In this document: positions 27,064 through 34,390 of the stretch, piece after piece
Layout: every line of letters starts with the position of its first letter
How positions within the stretch are numbered: position 1 is the stretch's first letter
Source of the DNA: CATQHP01 sp965205595
GTDB taxonomy: Bacteria > Acidobacteriota > Terriglobia > Bryobacterales > UBA6623
NCBI GenBank assembly: GCA_965205595.1
Contig: CBDBHI010000012.1
Span: 248,001-312,000 of the forward strand
Length of the DNA: 64,000 bases
Direction: 5' to 3'
Program-made: the position numbers and the translations under genes
Notes under the pieces: generated by a model
The model's database searches: none
The model's input: the letters and a program-made list of their open reading frames with translations, nothing else
What the model was told of the DNA's origin: nothing

Positions 27064-27205
27064 CAGCGCGATGTTAGCTCGTGCATACTTCCAAGGGCTT
27101 CGAGCCCGTCCGTAAGCTGGAGCGGCAGCGCGTGCCTCGATCGAAAAACCTCGGATAGTCGCTAGGGCCATCGAGCCCGTATTTGCAAGGAAGGGTGCTC
27201 CGAGT
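27064..27205 (+). ncRNA. Candidate IS110 bridge-RNA region
   Basis: In IS110-group elements the guide (bridge) RNA is encoded between the left end and the transposase gene. Here a 142-base non-coding stretch precedes the transposase start and is rich in short stems: GGGCTTCGAGCCC (27095-27107), CCTCGATCGAAAAACCTCGG, and a later GGGCCATCGAGCCC. GTCCGTAAGC at 27108-27117 is the reverse complement of GCTTACGGAC at 29291-29300, just after the transposase gene. The exact RNA ends and guide loops cannot be set without a second copy or covariance data. Confidence 0.35.
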
Positions 27206-27862
27206 ATGCATACTGATTCTACAACCGTTATCGTCGGCATCGATGGGTCCAAGGACATCGTCGATTTCTTCATTCTCAATGGAAAAAAAGAAGCAAGCGG
27301 CCGTAGGCCGCGAGCGCCAAAAGCACTCGCCAAGTTGACAGCCAAACTCGTCCGGCACAACGCGGAACTGGTCGTGATGGAAGCCACCGGCGGGTTGGAA
27401 GTCGCTGTCTGGGAGGCCCTCGAAGCCGCCGGACTGCAAGGAGTTGTCGCGAATCCCAAACGCGTGCGGGACTTCGCGCGTTCGATGGGATACCTGGCCA
27501 AGACGGACAAGCTCGACGCCCGTATCCTGTCCCTCTACGGGCAGCGGCTCGAGCCGCGCGTGACCCCTCTGGCAAGCCCGGAAACCCGCGAATTAAGGCA
27601 TCTGATGCACTACCTGGATTCGCTCGTGGGAACACGAGCGCAATTGCGTACGCGTATCCACCAAGAGCCAAGCGCGGACGTCGTGGAGAGCATGGAACGC
27701 ATGATCGATGCGCACAGCGCAGAGATCGAAGTGATCGAGGAACAGATCAAGCAGGCGTTGCAGCAGCTGCCAGACGAGCGAGAGCGAATCGCGCAGCTGC
27801 AAACGGCGCCGGGTGTCGGCGTGAAGACGGCGTGGGCGGTGGTGGCCGAGTTGCCGGAACTA

Positions 27863-28981
27863 GTACTAACTTGCGAAAGTAAGGCCTTTAACTGTAAAAT
27901 GTCGGTATGGCAAGACCGGCAACGGTGATTCGACTGAACGCCGAGGAAGAAGAGACGCTGCGACTCTGGGTGCGCGGCCACAAGTCCGAACGGCGCATGG
28001 TGGAGCGCGCTCGCATTGTGCTGCTGGCGGCCGCCGCTACCTCGACCGCCGAGATCGCCCGGCAACTGGGATCCCCGGCGGCGCGCGTGTCGAAATGGCG
28101 CACCCGCTTCGCCCAGCAACGTCTGGCGGGATTATGCGATCAAGCGCGTTCCGGCAGGCCCGCGCGGTACGACCAAGCGACGCGCAAACGCATCCTCTGC
28201 CAACTCGACGAAGCTCCGCCCGAAGGGCACGCCACTTGGACAGGCGAACTGCTCGCGGAAGCTCTCGGCGACGTCAGCAAGCATCAAGTCTGGCGCGTAC
28301 TGCGGCAGCTCGGCGTGTCCTTGCGGCGGCGGCGCAGTTGGTGTTTGTCAACCGACCCGGAGTTCGCTCGCAAGGCCGCCGACATTGTCGGACTCTACCT
28401 CAGCCCGCCGGAAAACGCCGTGGTGCTCGCGGTCGACGAGAAGCCGAGCATCCAGGCCTTGGAGCGAGCGCAGGGCTGGCTACGCTTGCCCAACGGCAAG
28501 GCCTTGACGGGCTTCTCGCACGGCTACAGGCGGCACGGCACGACGCCGCTTTTCGCCGCGCTGGAAGTGGCTACCGGATTCATCATCGCCGGACACTATT
28601 GGCGCCGACGGCGTCGCGAGTTTCTCGACTTCATGAACCACATCGCGGCCATCCACGAAGGCCGCGAGATCCACATCATCTTGGATAACTTGAACACTCA
28701 CAAGCCCAAAAATGACCGCTGGCTGCAACGTCATGCGAACATCCATTTTCACTACACGCCGACCTACAGTTCGTGGATGAATCAGGTTGAGGTGTGGTTT
28801 TCGATTCTGAGCCGCCGCGCCTTGCGGGGGGCGAGTTTCACTTCCCCCCGGCAGGTGCGCGAGGCCATCGACAGCTTCGTCCGCGTCTACAACTCCAAGG
28901 CTACTCCGTTCGAATGGACCAAGACCGTCGCCGCCCCTCGTCCCCTCGCCAGTAAATATTCTAACTTACGCAACTAAGTAC
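27863..28981 (+). mobile_element. IS630-family insertion sequence, copy 1 (1119 bp)
   Basis: The ends are inverted repeats GTACTAACTTGCGAAAG and GTACTTAGTTGCGTAAG. The element is flanked by TA on both sides (27861-27862, 28982-28983), the IS630/Tc1 target duplication. It interrupts the IS110 transposase codon series exactly between Leu and Gly. It is nearly identical to the copy at 32377-33495. Confidence 0.93.
27907..28977 (+). CDS. IS630-family transposase, copy 1
   Basis: A 356-residue transposase. A helix-turn-helix region (about 30-80) precedes a DDE domain with D177 (LAVDEKPSIQA), D260 (IILDNLNTHK) and E295 (NQVEVWFSIL), spaced 34 residues apart at the end as in IS630 and Tc1/mariner enzymes. 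The frame is intact. It starts 44 bases inside the left end and stops 4 bases before the right end. Confidence 0.93.
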   Translation: MARPATVIRLNAEEEETLRLWVRGHKSERRMVERARIVLLAAAATSTAEIARQLGSPAARVSKWRTRFAQQRLAGLCDQARSGRPARYDQATRKRILCQLDEAPPEGHATWTGELLAEALGDVSKHQVWRVLRQLGVSLRRRRSWCLSTDPEFARKAADIVGLYLSPPENAVVLAVDEKPSIQALERAQGWLRLPNGKALTGFSHGYRRHGTTPLFAALEVATGFIIAGHYWRRRRREFLDFMNHIAAIHEGREIHIILDNLNTHKPKNDRWLQRHANIHFHYTPTYSSWMNQVEVWFSILSRRALRGASFTSPRQVREAIDSFVRVYNSKATPFEWTKTVAAPRPLASKYSNLRN

Positions 28982-29322
28982 TAGGCCAACTGAGCGGAGG
29001 CGAAGTTGCCGCCCTAGCGGGACTGGCACCGATGGCGTGCGACAGTGGCAAATATCGCGGCAAACGCAGAATCGTCGGCGGACGCAGTCGTGTAAGGAAA
29101 GCGTTATCCATGGCGGCGCGAGCAGCGCCGCGTAGCGACCCTCACATGAAGGCGTTTCGGGAACGTTTCCTAGCGGCCGGCAAGCCGAAACAGGTCGTCG
29201 TCATCGCCGTCGCCCGCAAACTCCTCGTCGCACTCAACGCCATGGCCCGCGACAAAAATACCTGGATTCCACAAAACACTTGACATAGTCGCTTACGGAC
29301 GGATTTGGGGTCCGGCGAACAG

Positions 29323-30933
29323 CCTCTTTTCCAATTGAAAGATGAGCCTGAAGGAGAGAGGCGAAGCAGCTGCGGGTTGAGGGGGATTATAGCGTGAGTT
29401 GAGGTCGGCGGCTACAGCTATTTGTGGCTTCGTAGGGCGGGGTGAGGGGGATTGCATAAGGGGGAAGGGGCGGCAGCCCCAGTCCCCCTTTGCAGCCATC
29501 CCAGGCGAGACCCCACGGCCGTCTTCGGACGTGGGCCGGAGGAGCCGACAACGCCTCGGGTCGGGGCGTTGTCTAGCGCGTGCGCCAGCAGATCGCGAGG
29601 TCTTTGCAGACGCGTTGCAGTTCGTTGCGCTGAGCGTCGAGTTGCTCGGCAAACTCGGTGTCGGAACAAGTGTCCGCTCGCGCTTGGAGCTTCTTGAGCG
29701 AGCGATCCGCGCGCAGGCCGCGCTGCTCGGCGGGCAGGCTGAGCAGCTTTTCCCACGGCGTGCTCCACTCGGCGTACACCTTGCGCAACTTGCCGCGGCG
29801 GTCTCGGCGCTCGCTGGCGAAAGCGCATGGGCGATGAAAATTCAAGTACGGGTTGAGCCACTGGCGGTAGAAGGTGTCGATCGCCTGCGTCGCTTCCGAG
29901 GGCAAAAACTGGTAGCCCATCCACTTGCGCACCACCGCGCCGTTCTTGGTTTCGACCAAGGCATTGTCGTTCGAACGGCGCGCGCGAGACTTCGTAAATT
30001 CAATTCGCAACTTCTCGAGCAGTTTAGCGGTTTGATGGTTGACGAATTCGCTGCCATTGTCGGAGTGAAAGCCGCGAACGATAAATGGAAATTGTTCCAA
30101 AAGGCCTTCCAGCAAGGGAATGAGGTGGTTTTCGTTGATGCGTTGGACGCAGCCGACGGCCTGCCACTGCGTCACTTCGTCGACCACGTTGATGCTGTAG
30201 GCGCCTTTTTCGCCTTCCTGTTCGGGCGAGTGCACGGTGTCGATGCGCAGGTAGCCCGGACGTCCTCGCGGCTCGGGTTGGCGGCGTTCGCCGATCGCCA
30301 CGGGTGTCGGTCGAGTCTTGTCGAGATGCAAACTGTGTCGCCGGTAGACGGCGCGTTTGCGCAAGTTGTAGAGGTGTCCCACCGACAGTTCGGCAAGGCG
30401 TTCGAACTCCTTGCGGTTGTAGATTTGGAACTCGCGCTGGAGAATGCGACGCGTCGCCGGCCCGGAGAGACGTTGCTGTACTTGGTCGACATGCGCCAGG
30501 AGAACGATGTCGGCGCGGCTGTACTTGGTGGGGAAGCGGCGCCTTCGATAGGCTGTCGGCCGAACGCACTTTTCGCGCAAAAACTGCCCGATGAGGCGAG
30601 TCAATTGGGCGCGGCTTAAGCCGGTTAGCTTGCTCAGGAAGCGTCTCAACAATCCTTTAACCGAGCGCTTCTGGTCGGCATAATGATGCCTCTTCAGGAC
30701 GCCTTCGACGAGCGCGTATTTATCCGCTCGACTTCCGGCCTGGAACTCGACGGACCCACACCCGTCGAGAAAACTCTCGATCTCATCGAGACTCACTGAT
30801 TCGGCTTGCTGCACGGCGACTCCCATCGCCCGCAGTTTGCCTGTTCCTAATCGACCTTGCCCAAATTACCTCCAGGCTCATCTTGTGTTGGAATCACCCC
30901 TCCCTTCAGGCTCATCTTGTATTGGACAAGACG
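29323..30933 (-). mobile_element. 1611-bp DDE insertion sequence, copy 2
   Basis: Same element and orientation as 18930-20540. Both flanks carry ACAG (29319-29322 and 30934-30937), a possible 4-bp target duplication for ends at CCTCTTTTCC and GGACAAGACG. It inserted just outside the right side of the IS110 element. It lies 42 bases before the homoserine dehydrogenase start. Confidence 0.88.
29573..30826 (-). CDS. Integrase-core DDE transposase (IS481-like), copy 2
   Basis: A 417-residue protein nearly identical to the copy at 19180-20433, with the same D196, D256, E292 triad. The differences cluster around 30342-30385 (mostly silent, plus Q151H), with a few scattered single bases elsewhere. 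It appears intact and could act on both copies. Confidence 0.88.
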   Translation of the reverse strand: MGVAVQQAESVSLDEIESFLDGCGSVEFQAGSRADKYALVEGVLKRHHYADQKRSVKGLLRRFLSKLTGLSRAQLTRLIGQFLREKCVRPTAYRRRRFPTKYSRADIVLLAHVDQVQQRLSGPATRRILQREFQIYNRKEFERLAELSVGHLYNLRKRAVYRRHSLHLDKTRPTPVAIGERRQPEPRGRPGYLRIDTVHSPEQEGEKGAYSINVVDEVTQWQAVGCVQRINENHLIPLLEGLLEQFPFIVRGFHSDNGSEFVNHQTAKLLEKLRIEFTKSRARRSNDNALVETKNGAVVRKWMGYQFLPSEATQAIDTFYRQWLNPYLNFHRPCAFASERRDRRGKLRKVYAEWSTPWEKLLSLPAEQRGLRADRSLKKLQARADTCSDTEFAEQLDAQRNELQRVCKDLAICWRTR

Positions 30934-30975
30934 ACAGCAATCCAATCCCACGGCTGAAGGCTACAATGGGGGCTT

Positions 30976-32295
30976 GTGTCTGAAATCGGGGTTGGCCTTA
31001 TTGGGCTCGGCAATGTTGGCGGCGGAACGCTTCGGGTTTTGCATGAAAATGCGGCTTCGATTGCGAGTAAATTGGGCGTTCCGCTGCCTGTGCGCGCGAT
31101 CTGCTCGCGCAGCGTTGCAAGCTTACCACCGCCGGAAGCGGCGCTCTATCCAGATGCTTTTCGCACCTCTGATTGGCGCGAGCTGATCGCTCGACCCGAT
31201 GTGGCGATCGTCGCGGAGCTGGTCGGCGGAACTACGGTCGCGAAGGAAATTGTTGAAGCGGCGATCGCCGCCGGTAAGTCCGTTGTCACGGCTAACAAAG
31301 AGCTGATCGCTGAGTCGGGCGCCGCCCTTTGGGAGCAGGCCGAGTCGGCGCACGTTCGCCTGGCCATGGAGGCTGCCGTCGCGGGCGGAATCCCCATACT
31401 GACGGCCTTACGCGAGGGTATCGCCGGCGATCGCGTCGACGCCCTGATGGGCATTCTCAATGGGACTTCGAATTTCATTCTTACCGAGATCGAGCGACGC
31501 GGCGACCCACTCGACGGCATCTTGAAAGAGGCGCAGGATTTGGGTTACGCCGAGGCCGATCCGAGCGCCGACGTTGACGGCTACGATGCTCGATCGAAGT
31601 TGGCGATTCTGGCGGCGCTGGCGTTTGGGACGCGCGTTTCGCCTGACCAAATTTCGGTAGAGGGCATACGGCGCATCGCTCCCATCGACTTTACCTACGC
31701 CCAGCGGCTCGGTCATACGCTTCGCCTCGTTGCGTCGGCGCGGCGCGAACCGGACGGACTTCGACTGCGCGTCGGCCCGGCGCTGATTCGTCAAGATACG
31801 ATCCTCGCCAGCGTGATGGGCTCGTACAACGCGGTCTGGGTTCGCGGCGCGCATGGCGAAGACACCTTTTACTACGGGCGCGGCGCGGGCCCCGAGCCCA
31901 CCGGCGTAGCGGTCGTTAGCGACTTGATTGCCGTTGCGAATGACCTTCAGTCGAAGGCCTCGAATCGTGTATCGCCGTTTGCGTATCGTAAGTTGGCGGC
32001 GTACGAACCGGCTCCCGCGGGTTCGGAGGAGCGCCGCTACTATCTTCGTTTCCGGGTGCGAGACCGGCCGGGAATTATTGCTGAGCTGGCGGCGATTCTA
32101 GCCGAGCATAACGTCAGCGTGGACGCCGTGTTGCAAGAGCCGCGCTTTGACAAGCAAGATCTACCGTTCGTCATTACGGCTGAGTTGGCGTCTAGGGACG
32201 CAATTGACGCGGCAATTACCGAGATGAATAGTCTGGACTTTCTGGTCGACGAACCGCTTGCACTCCCCTTGGAGAGTGGTCTTGCGGCACGTTAA
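30976..32295 (+). CDS. hom: Homoserine dehydrogenase
   Basis: A 439-residue NAD(P)-dependent enzyme that reduces aspartate semialdehyde to homoserine on the threonine and methionine pathway. The nucleotide site is GLIGLGNVGGGTL near the N-terminus. The catalytic domain shows VTANKELIAESG, EAAVAGGIPIL, GILNGTSNFILTE and DLGYAEADPSADVDGYDA with the catalytic lysine in SKLAILAALAFG. A C-terminal ACT domain (from about residue 360, RFRVRDRPGIIAELAAIL) allows feedback control, most likely by threonine. The GTG start has a purine-rich GGGGGC upstream. The upstream insertion sequence ends 42 bases away and probably replaced its promoter. Confidence 0.95.
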   Translation: MSEIGVGLIGLGNVGGGTLRVLHENAASIASKLGVPLPVRAICSRSVASLPPPEAALYPDAFRTSDWRELIARPDVAIVAELVGGTTVAKEIVEAAIAAGKSVVTANKELIAESGAALWEQAESAHVRLAMEAAVAGGIPILTALREGIAGDRVDALMGILNGTSNFILTEIERRGDPLDGILKEAQDLGYAEADPSADVDGYDARSKLAILAALAFGTRVSPDQISVEGIRRIAPIDFTYAQRLGHTLRLVASARREPDGLRLRVGPALIRQDTILASVMGSYNAVWVRGAHGEDTFYYGRGAGPEPTGVAVVSDLIAVANDLQSKASNRVSPFAYRKLAAYEPAPAGSEERRYYLRFRVRDRPGIIAELAAILAEHNVSVDAVLQEPRFDKQDLPFVITAELASRDAIDAAITEMNSLDFLVDEPLALPLESGLAAR

Positions 32296-32362
32296 CTAAA
32301 TCTACTCGGCATTATCGGTAGATTAACGCGAGGAGTTCCCCCCGCTCATTCATATTGAAACT

Positions 32363-32369
32363 GTGAGGG
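32363..32369 (+). promoter_or_regulatory. Orphaned Shine-Dalgarno of the aldolase gene
   Basis: GTGAGGG stands 7 bases before the TA insertion site of the IS630 copy. In the uninterrupted sequence it would sit 7 bases before the GTG at 33498, an ideal spacing. The insertion now separates it from the start codon by 1128 bases. Confidence 0.65.
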
Positions 32370-32376
32370 TATACTA

Positions 32377-33495
32377 GTACTAACTTGCGAAAGTAAGGCC
32401 TTTAACTGTAAAATGTCGGTATGGCAAGACCGGCAACGGTGATTCGACTGAACGCCGAGGAAGAAGAGACGCTGCGACTCTGGGTGCGCGGCCACAAGTC
32501 CGAACGGCGCATGGTGGAGCGCGCTCGCATTGTGCTGCTGGCGGCCGCCGCTACCTCGACCGCCGAGATCGCCCGGCAACTGGGATCCCCGGCGGCGCGC
32601 GTGTCGAAATGGCGCACCCGCTTCGCCCAGCAACGTCTGGCGGGATTATGCGATCAAGCGCGTTCCGGCAGGCCCGCGCGGTACGACCAAGCGACGCGCA
32701 AACGCATCCTCTGCCAACTCGACGAAGCTCCGCCCGAAGGGCACGCCACTTGGACAGGCGAACTGCTCGCGGAAGCTCTCGGCGACGTCAGCAAGCATCA
32801 AGTCTGGCGCGTACTGCGGCAGCTCGGCGTGTCCTTGCGGCGGCGGCGCAGTTGGTGTTTGTCAACCGACCCGGAGTTCGCTCGCAAGGCCGCCGACATT
32901 GTCGGACTCTACCTCAGCCCGCCGGAAAACGCCGTGGTGCTCGCGGTCGACGAGAAGCCGAGCATCCAGGCCTTGGAGCGAGCGCAGGGCTGGCTACGCT
33001 TGCCCAACGGCAAGGCCTTGACGGGCTTCTCGCACGGCTACAGGCGGCACGGCACGACGCCGCTTTTCGCCGCGCTGGAAGTGGCTACCGGATTCATCAT
33101 CGCCGGACACTATTGGCGCCGACGGCGTCGCGAGTTTCTCGACTTCATGAACCACATCGCGGCCATCCACGAAGGCCGCGAGATCCACATCATCTTGGAT
33201 AACTTGAACACTCACAAGCCCAAAAATGACCGCTGGCTGCAACGTCATGCGAACATCCATTTTCACTACACGCCGACCTACAGTTCGTGGATGAATCAGG
33301 TTGAGGTGTGGTTTTCGATTCTGAGCCGCCGCGCCTTGCGGGGGGCGAGTTTCACTTCCCCCCGGCAGGTGCGCGAGGCCATCGACAGCTTCGTCCGCGT
33401 CTACAACTCCAAGGCTACTCCGTTCGAATGGACCAAGACCGTCGTCGCCCCTCGTCCCCTCGCCAGTAAATATTCTAACTTACGCAACTAAGTAC
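32377..33495 (+). mobile_element. IS630-family insertion sequence, copy 2 (1119 bp)
   Basis: Same ends and length as copy 1 and flanked by TA at 32375-32376 and 33496-33497. It is inserted between hom and the aldolase gene, in the ribosome-binding region of the latter. Very few differences from copy 1 were noticed (for example A versus V in TKTVxAPR), so the two insertions are recent. Confidence 0.93.
32421..33491 (+). CDS. IS630-family transposase, copy 2
   Basis: A 356-residue transposase identical to copy 1 except for one noticed residue (TKTVVAPR instead of TKTVAAPR). DDE residues D177, D260 and E295 are intact. Its transcription runs toward the aldolase gene, so read-through from the element could supply mRNA but not a ribosome site. 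Confidence 0.93.
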   Translation: MARPATVIRLNAEEEETLRLWVRGHKSERRMVERARIVLLAAAATSTAEIARQLGSPAARVSKWRTRFAQQRLAGLCDQARSGRPARYDQATRKRILCQLDEAPPEGHATWTGELLAEALGDVSKHQVWRVLRQLGVSLRRRRSWCLSTDPEFARKAADIVGLYLSPPENAVVLAVDEKPSIQALERAQGWLRLPNGKALTGFSHGYRRHGTTPLFAALEVATGFIIAGHYWRRRRREFLDFMNHIAAIHEGREIHIILDNLNTHKPKNDRWLQRHANIHFHYTPTYSSWMNQVEVWFSILSRRALRGASFTSPRQVREAIDSFVRVYNSKATPFEWTKTVVAPRPLASKYSNLRN

Positions 33496-33497
33496 TA

Positions 33498-34334
33498 GTG
33501 CATCAAATGTCTATTGGGAAAACGCTTCGAATCCGCCGAATTATGGGTCGTGGCCGCGCGGTGATTGTAGCGATGGACCACGGCATCGGGTCCGGCGTCG
33601 TGACCGGCCTTGAGAACCCGGTCGAGGTTGTCAAGAAAGCGGTGCAGGCGGGAGCCGACGGCATCCTGATCACGCCCGGAATCCTCGAGCAGGTGATCGA
33701 GCATGTCGATGATCTCGCGGTAATACTTCGTATTGACGGCTGTGTGAGTTCGCTGGGATCGGGGCCAATGCGCTTGTTTTCAGACGTTGAACAAGCGGTC
33801 ACGTTAGGTGTTGACGCCGTCGTGTTGAACGCGACGCTGGGAGCTGAGCACGAGTCATACGAGCTTGAAAAAGTCGGCCAAGTTGCGACCGACGGCCGCA
33901 AATGGGGCTTGCCTCTGGTAGCGGAGATTCTCAGTCAGCGGATGATGGCCAACCATATGGACATGTCCGGTCAAGGCGAAGACGTTTTGCCTGACGACAT
34001 TTCAAAAGACGTTCGAATGGCCTGTCGCATCGGCGTTGAGCTGGGCGCGGACGTTATTAAGACGCGCTACTCGGGCGACATTGAGGACTTTCGGGATACG
34101 ATCGTTTCATGCGGCCGACCGGTACTGGTTGCTGGTGGGCCACGGCGTGGCGGCGGCCTGCGGGGAGCGCTTGAGGTTGTCGGGGAAATACTCGAAGCCG
34201 GCGCTTCCGGCGTAATATTCGGCCGACAAATTTGGCAGCACCCCGACCCCGTCGAAGCACTTGAGGCGGTGGCGGCGATGTTCCACGAAGACGCGACGCT
34301 CGAAGAAGCCCTCGCCGGGGAACTTGACGAGTAG
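33498..34334 (+). CDS. DhnA-type class I aldolase (DeoC/LacD family)
   Basis: A 278-residue TIM-barrel aldolase. Blocks include VIVAMDHGIGSGV, ADGILITPG, and the Schiff-base lysine in ADVIKTRYSGD, followed by the phosphate site VAGGPRRGG and GASGVIFGRQIWQHP. This family holds archaeal-type fructose-bisphosphate aldolase and 2-amino-3,7-dideoxyheptulosonate synthase. The neighbour hom would fit the second, which uses aspartate semialdehyde, but either is possible. The GTG at 33498 is favoured as the original start because of the stranded Shine-Dalgarno; an ATG at 33507 is the alternative. Expression may be lost because the IS630 element removed its ribosome site. Confidence 0.85.
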   Translation: MHQMSIGKTLRIRRIMGRGRAVIVAMDHGIGSGVVTGLENPVEVVKKAVQAGADGILITPGILEQVIEHVDDLAVILRIDGCVSSLGSGPMRLFSDVEQAVTLGVDAVVLNATLGAEHESYELEKVGQVATDGRKWGLPLVAEILSQRMMANHMDMSGQGEDVLPDDISKDVRMACRIGVELGADVIKTRYSGDIEDFRDTIVSCGRPVLVAGGPRRGGGLRGALEVVGEILEAGASGVIFGRQIWQHPDPVEALEAVAAMFHEDATLEEALAGELDE

Positions 34335-34390
34335 CGTCACAACGCATTGATTGCGACATTCGTCGCTGCTTCCGGCCGTTAGAATTAAGT

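Larger units (their letters stand above)
27206..29283 (+). pseudogene. IS110-family transposase split by an IS630 insertion
   Basis: The N-terminal part (27206-27862) has the RuvC-like DEDD residues D13 (VGIDGSKD), E59 (VVMEATGG), D101 and D104 (KTDKLDA). The C-terminal part (28984-29283) has the Tnp_20 domain with the catalytic serine region GRSRVRKALSMAA. Removing the IS630 and one TA copy joins ...AELPEL to GQLSGGEVAAL in frame and restores a 318-residue DEDD/serine recombinase. The gene is disrupted in this copy, so transposition would need an enzyme from elsewhere. Confidence 0.88.

Noticed and set aside
27863..27928. C-terminal extension of the IS110 open frame into VLTCESKAFNC
   Set aside because: It is IS630 sequence read through; the true IS110 C-terminus resumes at 28984.
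33507..34334. ATG 33507 as the native aldolase start
   Set aside because: In the reconstructed uninterrupted sequence the Shine-Dalgarno is 7 bases from GTG 33498 but 16 from this ATG, so GTG fits better; ATG may be used now.
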